In this document: positions 52,315 through 57,694 of the stretch, piece after piece
How positions within the stretch are numbered: the first letter of the stretch is position 1
How the letters are laid out: each line of letters begins with the position of its first letter
Source: Chloroflexi bacterium OLB15
Lineage (GTDB): Bacteria > Chloroflexota > Anaerolineae > Aggregatilineales > Phototrophicaceae
Direction of reading: 5' to 3'
Length of the DNA stretch: 57,694 bases
Assembly: GCA_001567085.1 (NCBI GenBank)
Contig: LMZS01000092.1
Location: 1 to 57,694, forward strand
Made by a program: the position numbers and the translations under genes
The notes under the pieces: model-generated
Told to the model about the DNA's origin: nothing
Seen by the model: only the letters and a program-made list of their open reading frames with translations
Databases searched by the model: none

Positions 52315-53184
52315 TCAAAGCGCTAAGCCATCAAACAGCGACAATGGCACAACACCCGCGCCAACAACGCCTGGCCCCGTATGCACGCCAAGAACGGGCG
52401 AAATCCGGATGACATCCAGTTTGCCAACGTTGAGCTGCTCTTTCAGCACTCCGGCTAGCTGTTCAGCGCGATCAGCCGCCTGCCCATGTATCACGGTCAC
52501 CCACACGGGCGTTTGCCGATCATATTGTTTTGCCAGATGCTCTGAAATGCTGGAAATCGCGTGGTTCATGGTACGGGCGCGGCCAATAGTTGAATATTTG
52601 CCGTCGGCCTTATCCACGTGGATCACCGGCTTGATATGCAGAATAGAGCCAGCCAGCGCCTGCACGCGGCCAATCCGCCCACCCCGCGCCAGATAATCTA
52701 ATGTATCCAGCGTAAAGATGGCTTCCGAAGCCGCGCGAATTGCGCTTAAACGCTCCAGAATCTTCTGCACAGGCCATCCGGCTTTTGCCGCAAATGCCGC
52801 TGCCAGCACCTGAAACCGCTCGGCAGGCGATAGTGTTTGCGTATCAACGACCGTCACTTTTGCCTCTGGCACTTGCTGGGCAGCCAGCATCGCCGCGTTA
52901 TACGTGCCGCTTAAGCCAGACGAAATATGCAGCGACAGCACTTCTTCGCCTTCGCTTGCTGCCTGGCGGTAAAGATTCATGAATTCGCCCGGTGAAGGTT
53001 GAGAGGTGGTTGGCACCAGAGGGGCGATGCTGCGCAGCCGATCATAAAAGGCATCCGGCGTGATTTCGGCTGATGCGATTTCGGCTTGATTCGGAAATTG
53101 GATAAACAGTGGGGCAATGTGGATATTGAGGTTAGCTGTTTCTTGCTGCAAAAGGTCTGCTGCGCTGTCGGTTATTATCTTCAT
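52315..53184 (-). CDS. DegV family protein (fatty-acid-binding fold)
   Basis: A 289-residue DegV protein. The start KIITDSAADL, the motif PTTSQPSPGEFMNLY (about 78-92), SLHISSGLSGTYN and TLDYLARGGRIG are family hallmarks. DegV/FakB-like proteins hold a fatty acid for phosphorylation by a FakA kinase, which is not present here. It is a minus-strand single gene. Confidence 0.93.
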   Translation of the reverse strand: MKIITDSAADLLQQETANLNIHIAPLFIQFPNQAEIASAEITPDAFYDRLRSIAPLVPTTSQPSPGEFMNLYRQAASEGEEVLSLHISSGLSGTYNAAMLAAQQVPEAKVTVVDTQTLSPAERFQVLAAAFAAKAGWPVQKILERLSAIRAASEAIFTLDTLDYLARGGRIGRVQALAGSILHIKPVIHVDKADGKYSTIGRARTMNHAISSISEHLAKQYDRQTPVWVTVIHGQAADRAEQLAGVLKEQLNVGKLDVIRISPVLGVHTGPGVVGAGVVPLSLFDGLAL

Positions 53185-53408
53185 TCGCTTCCAATCAGAT
53201 TCTCATGTTGTCCGTTCATGTATGTTCGGTAGCATACTGGTCAGGGGCAGTTTCAACCAGAGGGAATTCAATGAGTGTTTTCCAGCCCGCCGCAGATTTC
53301 TACGACAGAATATTTTTGTGGTACAATGCCTGTAATGAGATTGATACGCGTATTTGACTTCGCTTCACAAATTCCCTCTATCAGCCTCAACAGAATTGTC
53401 GTTATATA

Positions 53409-53432
53409 GTGTGTCCCGCTAAAGAGACACAC
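53409..53432 (+). promoter_or_regulatory. Leader hairpin before the DEAD-box helicase gene
   Basis: GTGTGTC (53409-53415) pairs with GACACAC (53426-53432) over a 10-nt loop, ending 23 bases before the ATG. It could influence translation, as leaders of RNA helicase genes often do. The rest of the 271-bp gap 53185-53455 shows nothing clear. Confidence 0.4.
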
Positions 53433-53455
53433 ACCTTTCTAGTGATCGAGGACAC

Positions 53456-54766
53456 ATGAACTTTCACGATCTTGGATTGATCGATCCCTTGCTGCGCGCC
53501 CTGCGTGCAGTGGAATATACAAAGCCGACGCCGATACAGTCGCAGGCGATCCCGCAGGTGCTTCAAGGCAAAGACCTGATCGGCTGCGCGCAAACTGGCA
53601 CCGGCAAAACCGCCGCCTTTGCGCTGCCCCTGCTGCAACGATTGTACGAATCTACCCGCGACCGCAAGCGCGGCGTTATTCGCGTTCTGGTGCTTTCACC
53701 AACCCGCGAACTCGCTGCCCAGATCAACGATAACTTCGTCGCCTATGGCCGCTATACCGGGCTGAAATCTCAGGTCATCTTCGGCGGCGTCGGTCAGCAG
53801 CCTCAAATTGATGCGCTGCGCCGGGGCACCGATGTTCTGGTCGCTACACCCGGCCGCCTGCTTGATTTGATGAATCAGGGTTACATACGCCTGAACACGA
53901 TTGAAATATTTGTGCTGGATGAGGCCGACCGGATGCTAGACATGGGCTTCATTCACGACGTTCGCAAGGTGATTTCTGCGCTGCCAAAAGCGCGGCAAAC
54001 CCTGCTGTTTTCCGCCACCATGCCTGAAGCCATTCAGGAACTTGCCAATAGCATCCTGATCAACCCGGTGCGCGTAGAAGTGACGCCTCAGGCAACCACT
54101 GTCGAAAAGATCGCGCAGTCGGTCTTTTTTGTGGAAAAGCAAAACAAGCGCGCATTGTTAGAGCATCTGCTGGCAGATGCGGCAGTTCGGCGGGTGCTGG
54201 TATTCACCCGTACCAAGCACGGCGCAAACAAATTAGCCGAACAGCTTGATCGCGCGCACATTCAGGCTGAAGCCATTCACGGCAACAAGTCGCAAACTGC
54301 GCGTGAGCGGGCGCTCGCCAATTTCAAAGCCGGCAAAACGCGGGTGCTGGTTGCTACCGATATCGCCGCGCGCGGCATTGACGTAGACGATGTAACCCAT
54401 GTGATCAACTACGACCTGCCTAATGAGCCGGAAAGCTATGTGCATCGCATTGGCCGCACGGCGCGGGCGGGCGCTTCTGGTATCGCATATTCCTTTTGCG
54501 ACGTGGAAGAACGCGCGTATCTGCGCGATATTGAGAAGCTAATTCGGCTGCGCGTGCCCGTTGCCGAGCAAAATCCGTATGCCTCAGATATTCCGATGCA
54601 TGTGATACAAACCCATACAAAGCCTAATCAGGGTTCCCCGCGCGGCAATAACAACCAGCAGCGTAATGGCAGCTACGCGCAGCGCGGCAATAATAACAAC
54701 GCTAAAGCATCCCCTCGCCCACGCCGGAACAACAATTTCCGCCGCCGCGAAAATGCGAACGCCTGA
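53456..54766 (+). CDS. DEAD-box RNA helicase, RhlE-like
   Basis: A 436-residue ATP-dependent RNA helicase. Motifs in order: Q motif TPIQSQAIP (25-33), AQTGTGKT (45-52), PTREL (82-86), TPGR (131-134), DEAD (155-158), SAT (186-188), [10 protein letters not shown] and [10 protein letters not shown]. The C-terminal tail from about 385 is basic and rich in Asn, Arg and Gly, a likely RNA-binding tail. Likely roles are ribosome assembly and cold or structural RNA remodelling. Confidence 0.95.
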   Translation: MNFHDLGLIDPLLRALRAVEYTKPTPIQSQAIPQVLQGKDLIGCAQTGTGKTAAFALPLLQRLYESTRDRKRGVIRVLVLSPTRELAAQINDNFVAYGRYTGLKSQVIFGGVGQQPQIDALRRGTDVLVATPGRLLDLMNQGYIRLNTIEIFVLDEADRMLDMGFIHDVRKVISALPKARQTLLFSATMPEAIQELANSILINPVRVEVTPQATTVEKIAQSVFFVEKQNKRALLEHLLADAAVRRVLVFTRTKHGANKLAEQLDRAHIQAEAIHGNKSQTARERALANFKAGKTRVLVATDIAARGIDVDDVTHVINYDLPNEPESYVHRIGRTARAGASGIAYSFCDVEERAYLRDIEKLIRLRVPVAEQNPYASDIPMHVIQTHTKPNQGSPRGNNNQQRNGSYAQRGNNNNAKASPRPRRNNNFRRRENANA

Positions 54767-54783
54767 CCCCTATTAAGACAGGC

Positions 54784-54820
54784 AAAGGGCAAATGGATCA
54801 CGTTTGCCCTTTCATTTTCT
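54784..54820 (+). terminator. Rho-independent terminator after the helicase gene
   Basis: AAAGGGCAAA (54784-54793) pairs with TTTGCCCTTT (54803-54812) over a 9-nt loop, followed by CATTTTCT. Confidence 0.85.
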
Positions 54821-54909
54821 CTGCCCTTGTTCAAACCCATAGCCACACAGGTTAAAATCTGTGGTCTAATTGCAGCGTACTGTCATATCACCACCAGAAA
54901 GGCCGCGTA

Positions 54910-55488
54910 ATGGAATTCACACTTACCCTGCCCGATTGGGCAGTTGAGGAAAATGAACGCCTGCCAGAATTCATGCCCTCGCTGGACGAGCGTATGCAGG
55001 CGGTGATTCGCTTCTCGCGTTTGAACATTGAACACAACACCGGCGGCCCGTTTGCAGCCGGCGTTTTTGAACTCGAAACCGGGCGGCGGGTGATTGTTGC
55101 CGTAAATCGCGTGGTGGAATCCAACTGCTCATCGGCGCATGCCGAAGTGATGACGCTTTCACTCGCGCAAAAGATACTGGGCACTTATGACCTCGGCGGC
55201 GCTAATATGCCTGCTTACCAGTTGGTCGTCAACTGGCGCCCCTGTGCTATGTGCTTTGGCGCAAGCATCTGGTCGGGAATCCGCTCATTAGCAATTGCTG
55301 GCAGCGGCCCGGAGCTTGAAAGCATCACCGGCTTTGATGAAGGGCCAATTCACCCACAATGGGATCAGGAATTGGCGAAGCGCGGTATCGAACTGATTGA
55401 TAACGTATTAACTGAACAGGCTGTCGCGGTGTTCCGGCAGTTTGCCGACAGCGGCGCGCTGGTCTATAACGGGCGCGGCGGAGCCTGA
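54910..55488 (+). CDS. Nucleoside (cytidine/guanine-type) deaminase family protein
   Basis: A 192-residue zinc deaminase. The zinc/catalytic HAE (77-79) is in SSAHAEVMTLSLAQ and the second zinc motif is RPCAMC (110-115). The N-terminal part (LDERMQAVIRFSRLNI, GGPFAAGVFELETG) resembles guanine-deaminase-like and other nucleoside deaminases rather than CMP deaminases. Substrate is uncertain. A terminator hairpin follows. Confidence 0.9.
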   Translation: MEFTLTLPDWAVEENERLPEFMPSLDERMQAVIRFSRLNIEHNTGGPFAAGVFELETGRRVIVAVNRVVESNCSSAHAEVMTLSLAQKILGTYDLGGANMPAYQLVVNWRPCAMCFGASIWSGIRSLAIAGSGPELESITGFDEGPIHPQWDQELAKRGIELIDNVLTEQAVAVFRQFADSGALVYNGRGGA

Positions 55489-55512
55489 TCGCTGCGGCAT
55501 GTTCTAATGAGA

Positions 55513-55546
55513 GAAGGGCGTGTATCTACCGCGCCCTTCCCGTTTA
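55513..55546 (+). terminator. Terminator hairpin after the deaminase gene
   Basis: GAAGGGCG (55513-55520) pairs with CGCCCTTC (55532-55539) over an 11-nt loop, followed by CCGTTTATT. The convergent epimerase gene ends 24 bp later. Confidence 0.6.
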
Positions 55547-55569
55547 TTCCTGAATTTTACTGTTTTTGT

Positions 55570-56577
55570 TTATGCCGCTGGTTTCCAGTAAGTGCGGAAC
55601 CATTCCACCGTGCGCCGAAATGCTTCTTCCCGCCCAACCACCGGGCGATAGCCAAAATCTTTCGCCGCTTTGGTCGAAACGAACGAAAAATCACGGCAGG
55701 TGCTGAGGACAGCATAACGTGTGACAGCGGGGTTGGCGGTCTTTTCGCCCGGCGCCAGTTTGTAAATGGTTTCCCCGGTAAGCGCTGCTGTATATGCAGA
55801 CTGAAAAGAGATGCGCTTTTTAAGCGGCGAAAACCCCATCGCAATCAAGAATGGTTCAAGAAAATCAAAGAAATTTCGCGGCGCTTCATCAGTGATGAAA
55901 TAGGCCTGCCCCGAAACTTTCGATCCCGGTTGTAAGGCTGCTGCCGCCTGCAAGTGCGCTTCAGCCACATTTTCAACGTACACATGATTAAAGCGCGCTT
56001 TACCATCGCCCACGCGCGCCATTTTCCCCTGCTTTGCGCGTGTAAAGGCTGCTGGAAACCGATAACGGTCAAAGGGGCCATAAATACCTGCCGGGCGCAA
56101 AGCACAGGTCTGTAATCCCGATTTTGTATTAGAAGCCAGCACTAAACGTTCCGCGTCAGCTTTGGTTTCCGAATAGTAATCCAGAAAAGTGCGCGCATAC
56201 GGCAGCGATTCATCGCCTTCGACAATTGGCCGCCCATCAAAGACAACATCAATCGAACTGGTATAGATCAGCTTTTTGACGCCGCGCGTCAGGCAGGCGT
56301 CAATTACGTTCTGGGTGCCGCCCACATTGATATCATAAACATATGGCGACTTGCCCAGCCCCAGATACACCAGTGAGGCAGCATGAATGATCGTGTCTAT
56401 GCCGCCAGCAGCCTGCTTTAATGCCGAAGGGTCGCGCACATCGCCTACGAACGATTCAATACGCGAATCCGGAAATGGCTCAAGATCGAAGGCGCGAACC
56501 TTATGCCCGCGCGCCATCAATCTTGCAATCAACGCCCGCCCTAACATGCCGTTAGCGCCGGTAACAAGTACGCTCAT
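55570..56577 (-). CDS. NAD-dependent epimerase/dehydratase (3-beta-HSD-like extended SDR)
   Basis: A 335-residue extended SDR. The cofactor motif is TGANGMLG (6-13), the catalytic motif is Y135-xxx-K139 in YYSETK, and ASLVYLG, VNVGGTQNV-like NVGGTQNVIDAC and RPAGIYGP are typical of 3-beta-hydroxysteroid-dehydrogenase-like and sugar-nucleotide epimerases. It probably acts on a lipid or sugar-linked hydroxyl; the substrate cannot be read from sequence. It is a single minus-strand gene. Confidence 0.88.
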   Translation of the reverse strand: MSVLVTGANGMLGRALIARLMARGHKVRAFDLEPFPDSRIESFVGDVRDPSALKQAAGGIDTIIHAASLVYLGLGKSPYVYDINVGGTQNVIDACLTRGVKKLIYTSSIDVVFDGRPIVEGDESLPYARTFLDYYSETKADAERLVLASNTKSGLQTCALRPAGIYGPFDRYRFPAAFTRAKQGKMARVGDGKARFNHVYVENVAEAHLQAAAALQPGSKVSGQAYFITDEAPRNFFDFLEPFLIAMGFSPLKKRISFQSAYTAALTGETIYKLAPGEKTANPAVTRYAVLSTCRDFSFVSTKAAKDFGYRPVVGREEAFRRTVEWFRTYWKPAA

Positions 56578-56639
56578 AAAAACTCCACCTGCCCATCATG
56601 AAGGTCGGTTTTAATAGGGGCAGATGAATCCCATTATCG

Positions 56640-57182
56640 CTAATGAGTGGCGATGATAACATCCACCGATCTCTGAATTTTTTGTGAATCTGCTGTTGGG
56701 TTTTCCCTTACCAGTACCAGCGTGCCCGGTTCAAATAAAGTCGCGCAGGTAAATCCGGGGAACTCTTCAACCTCATAACTGCCGATTATTTCAGCGATGC
56801 GCGGCGCGTTACGAGCCGCCAACCAGATCAGCGTGCCTTCCCCTTGCAGGCAAAAAACTGCCCCGCCTTCAAAATAGGTCACGTTTACCGGGCTGAAAAT
56901 ATCAACCGCCTGAAGAATGCCGAGTGCCTGCACGCCTTCTACGCCAATCGCGCCAATATCGTATAGCGCCGCGCCAAAATGGGTTGTTGGCGAGCCATTC
57001 TGATACAGGATACGCCCATAGATGGCATATTGCAGCGCATCGGGAATCCCGCTGCGCACAACGGAATCTTCAGCCATGCCCATCTCAGCAAAAGGCATTT
57101 CTGGCGGCGGCGGCAGGTAAGTTCCGCTTGCAGATGGCGTATAAGCAGCCTCAGCAGTAGCCGTGTTGGTTGCGCCAATCAC
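56640..57182 (-). CDS. C-terminal fragment of the Thr-rich secreted protein
   Basis: An open frame ending at 56640; its only in-frame ATG is at 57182 but the frame is open to about 57397 and reads TETA and TPTYT repeats, so the ATG is internal. It holds the C-terminal domain of unknown function described in the whole-gene entry. Confidence 0.7.
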   Translation of the reverse strand: MIGATNTATAEAAYTPSASGTYLPPPPEMPFAEMGMAEDSVVRSGIPDALQYAIYGRILYQNGSPTTHFGAALYDIGAIGVEGVQALGILQAVDIFSPVNVTYFEGGAVFCLQGEGTLIWLAARNAPRIAEIIGSYEVEEFPGFTCATLFEPGTLVLVRENPTADSQKIQRSVDVIIATH

Positions 57183-57694
57183 CGCCGTTTCCGTTGGCGC
57201 GTCAGTAGAAACCGCCGTAGCCGTGCTGCTGCTGGTAAGCGTCGGGGTAAAGGTCGCCGTAGCACCAGCCGTTTCAGTATAGGTCGGCGTATGTGTTGCG
57301 GTTTCAGACGCCGTGTAAGTAGGCGTTGGCGTCTCGGTCTCTGTCGCCGTAAACGTAGCTGACGCCGTTTCAGTATAGGTCGGCGTAAAGGTGGAAGTTC
57401 GGTATACGTAGGCGTAAAAGTCGGGGTAAACGTCTCTGTCGGCATATCCGTAAACGTTGTAGTGAACGTAGGCGTAAAAGTTGCGGCAGCGCCCTGTTCT
57501 TCGTAAGCGCCAATATCCACCGCGCCGCCAGCAATACGGTCATAGCCGCTGCCCCGCTGATCGGTTGTGATGCCTGATGGCACCAGCGCATCATCGCCCG
57601 CATCAATCGCCGGGCTGCCTTCTTCCAGATAGATGGTGTTTGTCGCGCCACCCCAATTGCTGAAATAACCGAGCATGGCATTGGCAGCGACAAT
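57179..57694 (-). CDS. N-terminal (window-edge) fragment of the Thr-rich secreted protein
   Basis: The frame enters at the right edge and reads the beta-helix end and the first part of the linker. After about 57397 it runs out of frame ([12 protein letters not shown] and more Arg-rich sequence) to a stop at 57179. The Arg-rich tail is a frameshift artefact, not real protein. Confidence 0.75.
   Translation of the reverse strand: MVAANAMLGYFSNWGGATNTIYLEEGSPAIDAGDDALVPSGITTDQRGSGYDRIAGGAVDIGAYEEQGAAATFTPTFTTTFTDMPTETFTPTFTPTYTELPPLRRPILKRRQLRLRRQRPRRQRLLTRRLKPQHIRRPILKRLVLRRPLPRRLPAAARLRRFLLTRQRKRR

Larger units (their letters stand above)
56640..57694 (-). pseudogene. Secreted choice-of-anchor/Thr-rich protein, C-terminal part, single-base frameshift
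   Basis: The protein enters from the right edge. Its visible N-terminal part is a right-handed beta-helix/choice-of-anchor Q type end ([38 protein letters not shown]). Then comes a Thr/Pro-rich linker (57170-57480), then a globular C-terminal domain of about 160 residues ([39 protein letters not shown]) that I do not recognise. The linker leaves its frame at about 57397/57398; one missing base there (A on the coding strand) rejoins the two frames ([18 protein letters not shown]). A surface-attached protein is likely; the break may be a sequencing error. Confidence 0.8.

Noticed and set aside
53402..53638. Minus-strand ORF across the helicase start
   Set aside because: It is the complement of the conserved RhlE N-terminus and leader; a shadow frame.
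57200..57480. Tandem repeat-like DNA suggestive of a CRISPR or VNTR array
   Set aside because: The repeat units encode TPT/TET linker residues in a secreted protein and lack constant-length spacers.

Overview
The window looks like a chromosomal contig of a heterotrophic Chloroflexota bacterium, most likely Anaerolineae-like. This is inferred from protein style: several carbohydrate ABC uptake systems, a MalT/SARP-type STAND regulator, a Thr/Pro-rich linker in a secreted protein, and a small protein resembling the NHLP-clan Os1348 family. No rRNA, tRNA, CRISPR array, insertion sequence or phage gene was found, so taxonomy rests on inference only. Coding density is high and genes sit on both strands in short operons.

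Layout. 1-3.5 kb: a truncated TolB-like propeller protein, a GH13 branching-enzyme-like protein and a GNAT acetyltransferase. 3.6-8.5 kb: an Fbp-type ABC operon (binding protein, fused permease, ATPase) with a divergent AraC regulator. 8.6-11.4 kb: a DHFR-like reductase and a MhqR/MhqD/MhqO-like quinone-stress module. 11.4-15.9 kb: SDR, threonine synthase, a secreted propeller protein and an aldo/keto reductase. 16.2-30.1 kb: a glycan-utilisation locus with GH38 alpha-mannosidase, LacI regulator, sugar ABC importer, a cytoplasmic GH3 and a secreted GH3-CBM9-like-GH16 enzyme split by two single-base frameshifts. LacI-type palindromes recur through this locus. The GH3 and GH16 genes suggest beta-1,3-glucan (laminarin-like) as the substrate. 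30.2-32.5 kb: a fucose/arabinose-isomerase-family protein and a DUF2218 protein.

32.5-37.0 kb is the most unusual part. On the minus strand lie a 1048-aa MalT/SARP-like regulator (STAND ATPase, TPR-like middle, BTAD), two separate genes encoding the same 38-residue secreted-looking peptide, a 97-residue NHLP-clan-like protein and a single-domain response regulator, closed by a strong terminator. Both peptide genes are too short for ordinary gene callers. They differ only at three synonymous sites while their flanks are unrelated. A secreted-peptide signalling or export system read by the TPR regulator is a hypothesis worth testing.

37.4-43 kb: a YhiN/HI0933-like flavoprotein, a GH13_18 phosphorylase with a GNAT gene, and a GH63-like hydrolase; together the two carbohydrate enzymes may act on glucosylglycerate-type solutes. 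43-51.9 kb: an operon under an AraR-type (GntR plus LacI-like domain) regulator with binding protein, two permeases, ATPase, a CehA/McbA-type PHP hydrolase and a DUF5054 (GH38-like) protein; the region before the binding-protein gene carries three abutting inverted repeats. 52-56.6 kb: a small acidic orphan protein, DegV, a DEAD-box RNA helicase, a nucleoside deaminase and an NAD-dependent epimerase. The window ends in a secreted choice-of-anchor/Thr-rich protein broken by one single-base frameshift. The three frameshifts are single-base, two of them in homopolymer runs, so sequencing or assembly error is as likely as gene decay.
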